The notes under the pieces were generated by a model, which was not told the DNA's origin, searched no databases, and saw nothing but the letters and a program-made list of their open reading frames with translations. Of a stretch of DNA of 64,000 bases, positions 47,066-58,373 are shown piece by piece. Within the stretch, counting starts at the first letter, position 1. Each line of letters begins with the position of its first letter. The translations under genes were made by a program, and so were the position numbers. Location: assembly GCA_033065855.1 (NCBI GenBank), contig JAVXUO010001693.1:62001-126000 (forward strand), in the 5' to 3' direction. The stretch comes from Escallonia rubra (lineage: Eukaryota; Streptophyta; Magnoliopsida; Escalloniales; Escalloniaceae).

Positions 47066-49804
47066 CTACTCAAGTGGTTGAAATTTTCCTTTTGCAATCA
47101 TTGCCTGAAGAAACTCTTCTTCTGTTTGTTTCTTATGTTGAACTTCAGCTAAGTTCACACCCTCTTCTTCTTTTGTCCAAGTCCACTTCCTCCTTTCGAG
47201 TTGGGCTTGTTTGATCTCTAATTCTCTCTGCATTATGGCTGCGAACTTCCTTTGAACCCGACGCTTCTGTGTTCGACTTAAACCTTGATACGTCTCTGGG
47301 AAAGGAACTTTCTCTTGTCCAACTGTATGCCAATCTTCATCAGAAGGGATTTTTGGTTTCAACATCCTAGATTCTCCTCGGTATCTTCGCATCACCCGAT
47401 ATTCATTTCTTTATCCGGCTGGTATAGAATTTTTTCCTTTGTAATTTTTGGACACATATGTTGGATCAAATGGTCCAGATCTTGGTTTCACCATATTTGA
47501 TCCAAAATGTCCGGCTCCTATGTTGTTTTGATAGATAACTTGATTAGCCATATTTGGCTGTCTAAAACTCATGTCTGGCCTGAACAACTCCGATTTTCTT
47601 GGTCTGTCTTCTGGTGCTGTTTCTCGACGTATTTTATCTTTTGCCAAGTGGTCTTTTCGCCGTATTTTTTCTGACAATTCTCTAGAGGAACCACAACTCT
47701 GACATATTGGCTCTCCTATCGGTCTGATTTCTGACATAGAAGTGCCCATCTCTGGAAAAGGGTCACTGTCTACTTCCATCACCTCTTTGTCTTTGTCCAT
47801 AAATTTGAGAAGTCCGGCTTCGATTTGATCCTGCACCGCATTTCAAAAAATAACACAATTATTAGTATTATGACTAATAGTATTGTGCCACTTACAGAAT
47901 TTTGACTTCTTATCCTTTGTTATTCAAAGAGGTCCTTGCAACTGAATGAATTTAATCTGCAAAAGATGATCAAAAATCTGATCCGCTTGATTTATATCGA
48001 ACGAGTATTTCCTCAGTGGAGGCGATGGATTTAACTTGTTTGGTTGTCTCGAAGACAAGCTGATGGGATTTTTTACTTTAACCAAAGTATCATAGATGAC
48101 TGGCTTCTTCCCAACCATTTCTGCAGCGTCTACCTCTAGATCGATGGGATCCTGGTAATAAGTTCCCATAGAATAATTTTTCTTAATCTGTTCTTCTCTC
48201 AACAAGGTTTCATATCGAGTCACTCTGGATGATAATTCAAAAACATTTCTAAACTCCATTCCTTCGAATTTTTTCCTAATTTCGAGATCTAGACCATTGA
48301 GAGCTAAATTTGCCAATTCTGATTCTGGCATTTGAAAATGGCATTTATTTTTTGAAGCTTTGAACCTTTCCAAAAACTGTTCAGCATTTTCTCCTGAATG
48401 TTGTTTCAACCTAGCCAAATCAGCCAACGAAATTTCAGGTTCCATTTTAAAAATTTGAGTATGGAATAAAACTTCCATGTCTCTAAAAAAGAACACTGAA
48501 TTAGGTGGCAAATTTGCAAACCATGAGAATGCTACGCCAGTTAATGAATATTGAAACCATTTCAACTTGACCCAATCAACTTGGCTCAAATCCCCACATT
48601 GAAAGGTAAACCTAGCAATGTGTTCGATGGTCGACTGGTTTCCTTCACCATGGAAAAGACTAAATTCTGGGATCTTTGCCCCCCTAGGCATTTCCCACTG
48701 ATCGATATCATCAGGGTATGGTTTTCGATATAAAGGCCTATCAATAGGCATGTATCCCTGACCCATTCCAACTCGTGGAAATTCATGAGGGAATTGTGGC
48801 ATCTGATTCATTTCAACTCGATGAAATTCATGTGGGAGATGAGGCACTTGGCCCATTCCAACTCGATGGAATTCGTGTGGTAGGTGTGGTATAGGTTTGT
48901 AACCTACCCTCTCTTTATTGTTTATTTGACCGTTATCGGTCGTCTATTCAAACATTGGGTTTTCAAACCTATTCACCTTTTCTAGGTTCCTCTTATGAGG
49001 AGGAGCGTAGGGACCCTCTACTCCCTGATTAGCATAATGCTGGTTGTTCCCATTTCTAGGGATGTTGATACTATTGGGCCATATAGCATGATTATTTGTT
49101 CCACTTCCTCCTACTTCTTTCCTATTTAGCCCGTTTTCCCCTCCGTCGATAGGTGCGGGAATGTACTAACCAGAATCATGCGGTTGGTTTGAGCTTAGAC
49201 AATTTGCTTGCTTTACAGCATTTTCGATCCTTATAGGAGACCCGTCGATCTCCAAAGAATCAACATGATCGATAATAGGGGCTTTCCCCTTTTGCAATTT
49301 CGAATTTACTACTTTAGCGATAGAAGCAGTCTGTTTTTGGATTTCTCCTGACAAACCTTTTACCATTTCTTTTTCAGAGGTATTTCTTTCCTCTGAAGCT
49401 CGCTTCACTTCTTCTACTATTTTAGAACCAAACTGACTCTGCTCAGTAACCAATTTATTCAAAGACATAGTTTGATTTTCCATAACAATCATAAACCTAG
49501 ATACCATATCTTTAACTTCTTGGTTTGATGAACTAACCTGGTCCATTATCTGTGCCAAAGTTTGGATACTGTGACTGATATTCGGCATCCCCAGGTTAAG
49601 ACTTCCACTGTCACTGGAGCTTCCTTCGTTGAAAATTCCTGAATCTTGAATGTAAGCGTTCATATTTTCAGTTCCATTCATGCCGTTAACGGCTTGATTA
49701 TTTCTTGTTTCTTCTGAGCCATTACCATTGTTGTTGGTGTTTGAATTCTCGATACCATTAGTGGTACAATTTCGCCTCACAACATTGCTCCGTGTGTTGG
49801 GCAT
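47066..49804 (-). CDS. Gag part of the Tat element (fossil)
   Basis: It starts near the primer site with MPNTRSNVVRRN and an Asn/Gly/Ser-rich N-terminus. A coiled-coil-like stretch follows (IMDQVSSSNQEVKDMVSRFM). The conserved capsid core is at about 48.2-48.7 kb: AKIPEFSLFHGEGNQSTIEH, KWFQYSLTGVAFSWFANLPP, LADLARLKQHSGENAEQFLE and FKASKNKC. The C-terminal part has a QPNMANQVIYQNN segment and basic repeats. No CCHC zinc knuckle was recognised. The region is broken in a few places. Confidence 0.8.
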
Positions 49805-49825
49805 AGTTTTCTTTTTTAGCTACCT

Positions 49826-49845
49826 GGGTCCCACTGGGCGTGCCA
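49826..49845 (-). promoter_or_regulatory. Primer-binding site of the Tat element
   Basis: One base after the 5' LTR, the minus strand reads TGGCACGCCCAGTGGGACC. It begins with the TGG that pairs with a tRNA CCA end and resembles the TGGCGCCCACCGTGGGGC type seen in other Tat elements, as I recall. The tRNA is not assigned. Confidence 0.7.
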
Positions 49846-49846
49846 A

Positions 49847-50677
49847 TGTTTGCGCTGCTGGGCAAACTCACTATCGATCGCGCGCTGACGACGCAATCGA
49901 TGAACAACATGGGATCTTTTTTGCCTCTCGGGCCTGAGGACTTCACTAAAAAGGAAAACTCACTAATAATAGCAAACTAACTAGATCGATAATCGATGCG
50001 CCCACTTGAATTACAAACACAACAGTGATCGTGATTCGAACACAATTCTTACAACGAACTATGCTTCCTATCGGAGTTACACAAATCATCTAAAAGTCTC
50101 CTTACAAGAGAAATATGCAAGCTATCTATGTTATTTTCTTAGTCTAAATGTAGTTGGAAAGATTGACGACCTCTTTCTCTGTTACCTTTCATCTGTTTTA
50201 TACTTGATAATGTATGTAACTGCTCTTCCTTGGTAACTGTCATCTTTTATCTCAATCTCCATGATTTCTGAAAACTCCTTAATCATGTCCATTGCGGTTT
50301 ACTTTAAAATCCCGACTTCCATGGTGCGTTATCAATCGTGACATTGACGAGCGGTTTCCTCTTTCTTGTCCCCACTAGCCGACTTCCATGGTGCATTATC
50401 GATCGTGGCATTGACTGGCGGTTTCCTCTTTCTTGTCTCCACTACCCAACTTTCATGGTGCGTTATCGACCGTGACATCGATTGGCGGTTTCTTCCTTCT
50501 TGTATGGCTTATTCAAATATTTGGTTCTCCCGCTTTCTTTACTTATTCATCTACTCCTTATAATTCGGGAACACTGTAACCGTGTTCTTTTCCACTTCCT
50601 TTATTCATGCATTTCTTCTGTGGCTATCACTATGTCACATGTCTGCACACTACTGGTCAAAATATTTGGTGCCAACA
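49847..50677 (-). repeat. 5' LTR of the Tat element
   Basis: 831 bp, opening TGTTTGCGCTGC and closing GGTGCCAACA on the plus strand, so it has the canonical TG..CA ends. It contains three units of a 68-bp internal repeat (GACTTCCATGGTGCGTTATC style) at about 50315-50515. It is nearly identical to 61729-62559 and about 3% different from 37825-38587. Confidence 0.92.
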
Positions 50678-50840
50678 CCTGACAATTGGATCCCTGCGGG
50701 TAACTCATCGTAGGTAAAGGTCTTGTGGTTACAGGTAGAATTTTTTGGTGCCAACACCCGGCAATTGGATCCCTGCGGGTAACTCATCGTAGGTAAAGGT
50801 CTTGTGGTTACAAGTAGAATTTACTTGGAATTTTATGGGT
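50669..50840. repeat. 78-bp tandem repeat covering the LTR end and flank
   Basis: GGTGCCAACACC.G.CAATTGG, then ATCCCTGCGGGTAACTCATC and so on, starts at 50669 and again at 50747. The unit contains the last bases of the LTR, the target duplication and host flank, so the local duplication happened after the retrotransposon landed. Both duplicated segments have it (second copy at about 62551), so it predates the larger duplication. Confidence 0.85.
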
Positions 50841-51863
50841 AACGTTTTCTTAGATCCATGCCCAACCCACCTTAGAACGGGTATATCAACGGATAATCTA
50901 ATGTTTTCATCGCCTTTTTTTCTCTTCCCATTTTTCCACACACACACACTCTCTTTCTCTCTTAAAGACAAAACAAACAGCACACAAACGATAGACGTAC
51001 ACACACGTGCACGCTCATAGAATAGACAACGTACACTAATTCATAGCTGATGCGCACGCGCAAGGACCACACACGCATGGAGACCCACGCTTCATACGCA
51101 AAATAAGTAGTACACACGCACATACAGAGGCGCAAAGTGCTGGAGTGTTAGAGTTGCTATGTAACCGAGGGAAAAAATAAAATGACAGAGATAAAAAATT
51201 AAAACCCTAAGTATTATTTATTCACAAGTATATCCATGTCCAACCCAATCTTACCTTACTTGTGCGGACACTTACACGGGCATGGATAAAAATTATCCAC
51301 AAGTTTACCAATAGATAATATCCTCATTTAATTATTTAACATTGGACTGGATCTGTCAGGTAATGAGTAGACTTCGCCGCGACTAATACAAATGAATTGT
51401 ACATAACAAACTTACTTTAATTTGTCCGATGAATCACGAGGAGTGAACCACGACAAAAATGTGGCATATATTATATTTGCACTGAGTGGATGCTTCGCCT
51501 AGACTTTCCGCTTATCAAAAAGGAGAATCTAAAAAGCCACCTTCTTTTCTTTCACACAAGTGAGGGCTAGGACCGAATGATTAGTGCTTTATGCTTAGTG
51601 CCCTACATTTACCAATGATATGAAGGCTTTTGTTCATCTTCAATAGTTATGGAACTGAATCGGAGTGCTGGATTGATTGTTAATTTTTTTTTCTAATCTG
51701 GATTGATTGTTAATTGATCATTGTACTGATTTGATGTCTTGAATAGAGTAAAATGTATCTGATTGCGAATGAATTGGTCAAAGTGAGTTTGAATCGGGCC
51801 AGAATAGGATGGTTCAATCCATTATTAGAATTGCAATCAGCTTATTTTACAAATTAAATAACA

Positions 51864-51932
51864 AGACACCCACCCAGATTTGATCCTGGGCGTAAGCGCT
51901 GAACCTCTAAGCCATATGCCTGCTTGTCTTAA
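51864..51932 (-). repeat. tRNA-like sequence, possibly a SINE head
   Basis: The minus strand has a box-A-like TGGCTTAGAGGTTCAGCGC, a T-arm-like CCCAG/GATCAAAT/CTGGG and flanking AAGACA/TGTCTT arms. The anticodon arm seems to be missing (spacing between boxes too short), so this is not a working tRNA gene. The same sequence is in the second duplicate at about 63709-63777. Confidence 0.3.
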
Positions 51933-52155
51933 ATTTTATCATGTGTATATTTATGGTATATCTAAGTTAGATTTACGAAAATAATGATATAATCTGAATT
52001 CCAAACCAAATCAATAGTAGAACAGGTTAAAATCATGAGTGGCACCAATAATCTCTGAACCATTGCCTGGACTAGTTCGAAGTCTGATTCAATTCTACCA
52101 TCATGCTCATAGTAGTATTGGACTCAAGTGTCATTTTGGGAACTCGAATATCACC

Positions 52156-52823
52156 AATGACTAGCTCAAAACCACCAAGGTTTCATTACTAACTTTAAGA
52201 TGCTCAAGCGAAACTCACGTACAAGATGCTCCCCGTGCGAGTCATAGTTAACCCCATGATTCCACTTCAGCATTTTTTAGTTGGACTATTCTTTGCCTGC
52301 TTGATTACGAAGTTGTCACATGCACGAGCCATAAACGTTGAATTGACAGAATTGAATGCCTATCGCATATCTGGTGCACTTGGTGCGTTATAGTCTTGCG
52401 AATGACTATCTTCAACTCCAGGATAAAAAAAATTGAAACATTTTTGTTACGTAGTATTTGAGCAATTTCTTCTTCATTTTTTTTTCGTTGATACTTGATA
52501 TTATATACATATATGAAATGGAGACCTGAGAAGACAACATGCTGTCTTTCAAGCTTAATCTTTTGATTTCATTTCATAGATGGACTCTTGTAGTATAATG
52601 TTAAGTCGGAACCCAACAAGCGAAACATAAGAGTCCATAACGCTAAATTTGGTAGAAAAGTAAAAACTATCGTAAAAAAAAAAAAATGCAATAAAGAAAA
52701 GAATAAATGTATATACAGACAACAACATTGTCCTACACCTTTCCTATAAATTACATGGACTTATTTATGGACAATTTTGCCCTTTCGAGAACAGATAAGA
52801 CCTCCGCGTGAATCTCAACAAAC
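52156..52823. other. Intergenic, 3' of the membrane-protein gene
   Basis: AT-rich and unique within the window. It contains an A run at about 52674-52687. It probably includes the 3' UTR and terminator region of the minus-strand gene that ends at 52824. Confidence 0.45.
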
Positions 52824-53774
52824 TCACTCACCGAACTCGTCAATAACGGCGTGAGCGTCCCACCATGTCTCGCCGTCAGCCCCCGCGGAATTCTCCAGCG
52901 GAATATTCGCGTTCCTCAAGTCCCCCACCGTCAAAGCGCCGGTGACGCCATCCCTGACATACACTTTCTCATTCCCGCCGGAATTTATTCCCACCGCCTT
53001 CCCCAGCCGCGGCCGCCACTCCGCACGTATCGCCGGGTTATGACGTCCCATCCTGACGTCATGCGCCGCCAACAGGAAACCGCCGTTACTACTCAGTTCC
53101 CCGGATAAAAGCACCGCCGGTGAAACCATCGCCACCGCCGGAATCTGACCCCTCCCGCCTAAAATGGAGCTTATTTTAACGTCCTTGTTTAAATCCCACA
53201 TAGATATCTCAGTTTCAGATGAGTCATCAAAATCTAAACCTAGCCCTAAGCTGTCCCATAGCTTGACGACACTTTTGCCGGCGGAAAATTCCGGCCAGGA
53301 GAACAGGTCGCCGACGCTGCACCGCCGCCGGAGCTTGAAGTCGCCGTTTTGCCATTGCCGCCCCCAACAAGAGCTCGAACCCGCCACCCGGAAATCTTCA
53401 TCGACTTGTCTCCGATCCTCGAACGGCGAAGTTTGGTCGGTATCGTCATCGTAATCTGATGCCGCCGCGGATGACGACGTCTCGTCGTCAGTCAAGTCCA
53501 AATCGTCGTCCGATTCTTGCAAAAGTGGCTGGGAAACGGAAGGCAGGCAATTGACTGTACGGACCCGGATGATGAGGAGCTTGATTCTGTTGATTACGCC
53601 GGTGAAAGCAACAAAGATTACAAGAACGATGGCACCCCATTTCCAGAAGCTGTACACCTGAGGCACCTTTTCGATACCCGAGAGGGACAGGAATCTGGAG
53701 ATGAGGGACGGGTTTTGCAGGCATTTCATTCCCGCTCCAAAATCAGTAATAATGTTAATATCCGTAATCTCCAT
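52824..53774 (-). CDS. Uncharacterised plant single-pass membrane protein (316 aa)
   Basis: I do not recognise a named family. One hydrophobic segment lies at residues 46-61 (WGAIVLVIFVAFTGVI) and continues as a basic-aliphatic NRIKLLIIRVR. There is no clear signal peptide before it. Residues 88-125 are acidic and Ser-rich (SDDDLDLTDDE, SDYDDDTDQTS), as in cytosolic linkers. The C-terminal half contains WD-repeat-like phrases: SETEISMWDLNKDVKISSIL, AVLLSGELSSNGGFLLAAHD and EKVYVRDGVTGALTVGDLRN. The count is too low for a full propeller. The gene is intronless and GC-rich relative to its flanks and has a TATA box about 135 bp upstream, so I take it to be a real gene. A second copy is predicted beyond the right window edge. 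Confidence 0.8.
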   Translation of the reverse strand: MEITDINIITDFGAGMKCLQNPSLISRFLSLSGIEKVPQVYSFWKWGAIVLVIFVAFTGVINRIKLLIIRVRTVNCLPSVSQPLLQESDDDLDLTDDETSSSAAASDYDDDTDQTSPFEDRRQVDEDFRVAGSSSCWGRQWQNGDFKLRRRCSVGDLFSWPEFSAGKSVVKLWDSLGLGLDFDDSSETEISMWDLNKDVKISSILGGRGQIPAVAMVSPAVLLSGELSSNGGFLLAAHDVRMGRHNPAIRAEWRPRLGKAVGINSGGNEKVYVRDGVTGALTVGDLRNANIPLENSAGADGETWWDAHAVIDEFGE

Positions 53775-53907
53775 TTCTTCTCAACACTTCCCAAGAATAA
53801 AAATATTCCAAAAAATTTTAATCTAAGTTCTTAGCACTTTTTTCAGAGAGAAAAGAAAAGGAGTGAAAATGGGGAGGAGAGGCTTGAGGGAAGGAGGAGT
53901 TCGGAAC

Positions 53908-53915
53908 CTTTTATA
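53908..53915 (-). promoter_or_regulatory. Candidate TATA box of the membrane-protein gene
   Basis: The minus strand reads CCTTTATAAAAGGTTCC here, 134-141 bp before the ATG at 53774, leaving a purine/pyrimidine-rich leader of about 100 bases. Confidence 0.6.
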
Positions 53916-54540
53916 AAGGTGAGAATGGGGAAGAAGCCGAAATGATAAAATAGTGCTTCTTGTTAAAGGGGGCGACGTGGCGGATGTTGATTGGGGGAAA
54001 GGTAGAGTTTTCCGGGCCACGCAAGCAAAAGGGGAGGAACTTTTGGGGGCCAACCCAAGAGATTGAGATGGGTGAGTCAGGAGATGCCGAGTTGTACTGA
54101 GCTAGGCCACGAATGACTCAGCAAATACGTTTCTTTTTTGGGACGAGGTCAAAATTTGTGGTTGTTAGGGTTGCAATTGACGGGTGTGGTGTAGCCACCA
54201 TTAGAATGGAGCCTTGAAGAGTTGATTGCTTGTGGGGCAAAAACATTGGTTTGGAGTATATGTCTGTCTAAAGGGTTAAAGGTTTCTCCCCTCTTCAATC
54301 AATGACTTGGTGTTTGCTGCGTTGTTTCCTCTCTTTTAGGGTAAAAGGTTTGGTTTGGGCGGCTTCAGTTTTACCACGTTTTGTGTTAACACGTTGTCTA
54401 CTCATTTGGGGTACGACTGACTGACTAGTCCCATGCGTGGAGGTGATATCCTTAGATCCTACAACAACCCTGTGTATTTCCATGGGAACCCTCTGCACAT
54501 TTCATTCACGTCTAAAATTTTATTTTGGACTGTGTGATCA
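53916..54540. other. Upstream region of the membrane-protein gene
   Basis: Presumed promoter DNA, with no second gene read from it. The short frames here show no family resemblance. Confidence 0.4.
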
Positions 54541-54751
54541 CTAAGCTCGTATGTTAGTTAGCAGGGGATAGTTCTAACTTTATCGGAAGTCTCGAGTTCG
54601 AGTCCTGAGAATGCAGCTGCGTTAAAACTTGATAGGGAGAATTTTGCCGCTCATGTAGTCATGTCCAGCTCGAATCCCGAATTAGTCGGCTAGCTCCCAA
54701 TGTGTTGTCCGGATACCAGATGGTCTAACCAAATTTTTTTTTTTTTTTTGG
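54541..54751 (+). mobile_element. tRNA-derived SINE
   Basis: An internal promoter B box, GAGTTCGAGTCCTG, lies near 54595, with an A-box-like TTAGTTAGCAGGGG some 40 bp earlier. The body (GAGAATTTTGCCGCTCATGT, AGCTCGAATCCCGAATTAGT, CGGCTAGCTC, TGTTGTCCGGATACCAGATG, GTCTAACCAAA) ends in a T-rich tail of 15-16 bases. GTGTGA occurs just before (54532-54537) and just after (54765-54770), a possible short target duplication. The body matches a widespread plant repeat pattern I have met before but cannot name. Confidence 0.6.
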
Positions 54752-55129
54752 GTCGTGTGACATGTTAAAGTATTTTCACAAAACATAATCATAAAGGACA
54801 GTTTTGATAAATCATTAGAGTTTTTGAAAGTGTTTACATTGTGTGTGTCATGAGTGAGGAAACGTGTTTTTCTTACATAAACAGTTGAAGACATTTGTTT
54901 CAAATTGATTGACTCCTCTTGGTAATATGTGTTTGAGTCTTATACTCGTACGCACAATGGAGAAGAACAAGTGGCGGAGATGCCATAAAAGGAACCTTTC
55001 TCGCACTTTTTTCGCCCTCCAATTAAGTTCTCTCTCTAACTTTTTGACTTTTTTATACATTTAGGTTTCTGGGTTAAGATATTGGGTGTAGTTATCTCTG
55101 TATTTCGCAATACTTTGATACCCGTCCCT
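54752..55129. other. Intergenic stretch
   Basis: No gene or repeat recognised apart from the SINE tail flank at its left edge. Confidence 0.4.
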
Positions 55130-55430
55130 GAAAATTTGATCAGTTTGACTTTGCACGCATATTAATGATTTAAGTTATCTATCGTGTGTTTTTTTTTTAT
55201 TTTACCCTTCAGAGAGGGGGGGAAGAGAGTGAGTTAAGAGAGAGAAAATTGATTGGTATAGTATTAAATGTGGACAGAGAAATAAAATAAAATAAAAGGT
55301 ATAAGAAAGTAAACATGTAAAAATACCTACATAATCTTTTTTAATTTGAAAGTGATCAATTTTGTGTGACGACCCAAAATAAAAAATATGATCAATTTAT
55401 TCATTTTGATATAAATATAACGGAACAAAT
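55130..55430. mobile_element. Stowaway-like MITE, copy 3
   Basis: It shares body landmarks with 8464-9060: GATCAGTTTGACTTTGCACG, a TGTGTTTT..TTTTACCCT block, GAGAGAGAAAATTGATTGG, TTAAATGTGGA, AAAGTAAACATGTAAAAA and TTTTTAATTTGAAAGTGATC. It ends with AATATGATCAATTTATTCA. The terminal repeats are degraded. Confidence 0.45.
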
Positions 55431-56359
55431 TGTATTGACCGTATTTTCCTATTAGAGCCAGCAATGGTGAATTTAGTTTCAGCTTCCTCTTGTTTTTGGG
55501 CAGGATAAGTGGAAGTCCTCCCATAGTTTAGCATTTCAATCTTCAAAGTGGTAGAATTGTCTAGGCCTTTGACAGGACCAGGAATAGTATAAAACGTGTA
55601 ATCTTAGACTAAATATTCCTTTTAGATAACTAACTAATGGCTACGGGGAATCTCATTCTAAAAGTTACTTTCAAACTGATACTAATGCTGAACTGAAATT
55701 ACTAATTTCCTAAATAATTTGAAGACCTGGTCATGGAGTCAACAAAAAAAAAAATTTGTTAAGCAACTGGTGGTCGCTTTCATTTGTGTGATTTTTGCTG
55801 GACTAAAAGATTAGGATAATTGTTGCCCACCAACGGACAAAAGATGCTAAAATATACATTTCTAAATCTAAATTATATAATGAGAATAAATCTTTTGGTG
55901 TAACATCTTTTTGGTGTTACATAATTACCTACCCAAAACTTTGACACTTGACATTCTATAATTTTTTTTTCCTTTTGAAAATTGACACAAAATAGTAACT
56001 TAAATATTAAACAACTACCTGAAAAGGACATTTTTAATCTCTAAAATTTGAATCTCATTTTGCCGAATGTGGTTATAAGCACTTATACGTGATACCTAAT
56101 CTTTTTAAAACAAAATTCATATTATTAACTTTATTTTTGTGTGTGCAACGCGTGTACTACAGTGACTCGTATTCTATTCCTTGAATTGACGATGCACCGC
56201 AGTTTATAATGGCAGTCATCAATTATGAATTTTCACGAAAGTATTACTAATGTTCCTTCCTGTTTGAAAAGCAAGGGGCCAATTATGATAGAGCTTTAAT
56301 TATGGTTTACAAGCTTAATTAAAAAACCAGGACTGAAATTAATCACCTTTCGTGTGTGT

Positions 56360-56390
<31 letters not shown>

Positions 56391-56671
56391 GGGGTTGGAA
56401 GGTGGGGTGGGGTCGGGGGCGGTTCACCACTTGCGAGAGTTTGGTTGTAAGTATTTTTTTAGTACATCACTGTTGATCGGTGGTTAGTATATAATTTTTC
56501 AAATAAACTTTGAGTACTTCACTAACAAAAAATAATAGGTTTACTAAATGGTCCCTACAGATTGTTTTGTCTATTTCGTACACGGTTAGGTAAATAATTA
56601 GCACAAACTTTATAATAAGAGCCTTTACAATCGGTTTGCAACAACTTTAAAATTAAAAGTGGAACAGTAAA
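55431..56671. other. Intergenic, with a GT/G simple repeat
   Basis: No gene. A (GT)n tract passing directly into a G run lies at about 56351-56394. A small block with a TTGGTGTAACATCTTTTTGG duplication is near 55895. Confidence 0.45.
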
Positions 56672-57030
56672 TCAAACTAGAGAAAAAATAGCTTGAGGTG
56701 TCGCATCCTTAGGCAAAGCATCGGCTATGAAATTGCCCTCCCGATACGCAAATGATAATTGCACCATATGTAGCTGACTAATCGAGATCCAACAGTTGCA
56801 CACCAGAAGTTGATGCATTTGTCGAGTTTCCTTTAGCATACCAGATAGATCGAAAACAACTTTGGAGTCGGTTCCCAATTTCCCATTGTAATGTCAAAGT
56901 GCCCGAGGAGGACAACAAGAGCAAGGGAGATGTAAATAGCCAGTAGCTCAACAGTAATTAAAATTGGTTGTAGTTTTCTACAAGAGCGCTGAAATCCTAA
57001 AAGAAATTCCCCATAAATTCTCCCTTGAAA
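56672..57030 (-). pseudogene. RNase H-like fragment, probably LINE-derived
   Basis: The minus strand reads GEFLLGFQRSCRKLQPILIT, ELLAIYISLALVVLL and, in another frame, TDSKVVFDLSG and HMVQLSFAYREGNFIADALP. This is the second half of the plant RNase H fold (TDS..V, then the REGN..ADALA end). A frame change between the parts and the missing N-terminal half show it is a scrap. A second such scrap is at 25805-26180 on the other strand. Confidence 0.65.
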
Positions 57031-58277
57031 TTACGACAAACACCTTAACATCTGTGTTTCCCATGCTAGATTCGACTCAGCAATGCTGTCAACATTAAAT
57101 TTACACATTCATATGACTGGAGGGACCCGAGTGTTAGGACAAAGAGGTCGACGAGGAGCTGAGTTGCTAAAGAGAAGCTGAAAATCCAAAACTCATAAAA
57201 GAAGTACGAGCCCGAGCACGAGCAAGAAGGACAAGTTGATCCAACGGTGCATAAATTCTTATTTCAAGCTAACCAAATTGCACGCAATTTTTTGCTTGTA
57301 AAACGCTCTGACACGTACCCTTTGGAAGGTTTATATGTCTTATAAAACGTGGGCATGCCAGGTCCTGACGAGATCACGTGTAAACATAATTCTCAAATGA
57401 TACGCGAGGACTTGGGGGATATCCTCATAACTCTTTTAGCCTAAAGCTTTGGGATTTTCTCAGTGCTATTTAAGTCATAGCTACTCCTACCTAATATACT
57501 CCTAATCCTAAACAGACCAAGTATATAAGTACATTGATCATAGGCAGTTTACCTTCATCATTTTGTAATAATCAGACTCTTGTAAATTGGTGTCGTTTTG
57601 ATAGTACAAAAGCTTCAATATGTGGATTAAATATACTTTGGTGACACACACATAAGTTAAACAGATGGTTTGATGTACCTAAGATAAACACGCCTACCGA
57701 GGATAAACAAAGGTGTGCTATCAAACTAGGAGCTAGCTAGTTTGTGTGTGGTACTGAAGATGATTATGTTTGGGCTTGCAATTATTTAGCCTCCGGTCAA
57801 TCCAACATGGAGCAGCCATGTGTGTTTGTATGTGATACTCTAGTGTTCATTTTTAAGCTTCTTTGATTTGATCTACTTTGTCACGTGTTAAGATCAGATA
57901 AAGCCTCGTTTTTACCTTCTTGTCCAAGTATTCATCTAGATTTTTTCGCATTTCTTACATTTCTTCCCATGAGGACATGTCGCACAGTTAAAACTTGATA
58001 TCTTGTATATACAAGTCATGTGTCCTTTATTTTCTCAGAACTGGTCACATTTCATTTAGCAATTGTTGCTATTGATCTGACAGTGATAAACAAACACCAA
58101 CTTGTTGTTATGACATATCAGCTTTAAATGGAGCCTTGTCCTTGGCCGGATCCTTAACTTCCTGATGTTGTGGCATGTTGAGGCTAATGGACAACCAGCC
58201 TTGCTAGGTCGAATCGCTATATTTTGCTTCGTGCAAAAGATGCCCCCAAAATAGCGTGATGATGTCATCAAGCTATT
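57031..58277. other. Intergenic, no gene seen
   Basis: AT-rich. The minus-strand frame at 58056-58298 has no recognised relative. Nothing else supported. Confidence 0.4.
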
Positions 58278-58373
58278 TCGACAGCTATGTAATGCCATTT
58301 CAAACTTCTTATCCTATCAAAAAAAAAAAAAAAAAAGGATAAGAAGTTTGAAATGGCATTATATAACTGTCGA
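58278..58373. repeat. 38-bp foldback around a poly(A) loop
   Basis: The left arm (58278-58315) and right arm (58336-58373) are reverse complements at 36 of 38 positions; the right arm starts AGGATAAGAAGTTTGAAATG. The 20-base loop is ATC followed by 17 A residues. It lies 132 bp before the start of the second duplicated segment, so it may mark the break that made the duplication. Confidence 0.9.

Larger units (their letters stand above)
37825..50677 (-). mobile_element. Tat-lineage Ty3/Gypsy LTR retrotransposon with antisense PMD cargo
   Basis: An element of about 12.9 kb read on the minus strand: 5' LTR (49847-50677), primer site, gag, protease, reverse transcriptase, RNase H, a second plant/archaeal-type RNase H, integrase, an antisense plant-mobile-domain gene, polypurine tract and 3' LTR (37825-38587). 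The doubled RNase H and the extra antisense ORF before the 3' LTR place it in the Tat lineage. The target duplication is CCCGG (37820-37824), preserved exactly at 50757-50761 and decayed next to the 5' LTR. The coding part is broken in roughly half a dozen or more places, so it is a fossil, though all domains are readable. By eye the LTRs differ at about 3% of positions, suggesting an age of about a million years at commonly used plant rates. Confidence 0.9.
46624..52155. repeat. Duplicated segment, copy 1
   Basis: From inside the protease part of the Tat element, through its 5' LTR and about 1.5 kb of flank, this sequence recurs at 58506-64000. The offset is 11,882 bp up to about 50.7 kb and 11,845 bp at the window edge, owing to a few small indels. 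The flank (50678-52155) has no gene. It shows a CA-rich stretch near 50938 and AT-rich DNA. Confidence 0.95.
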
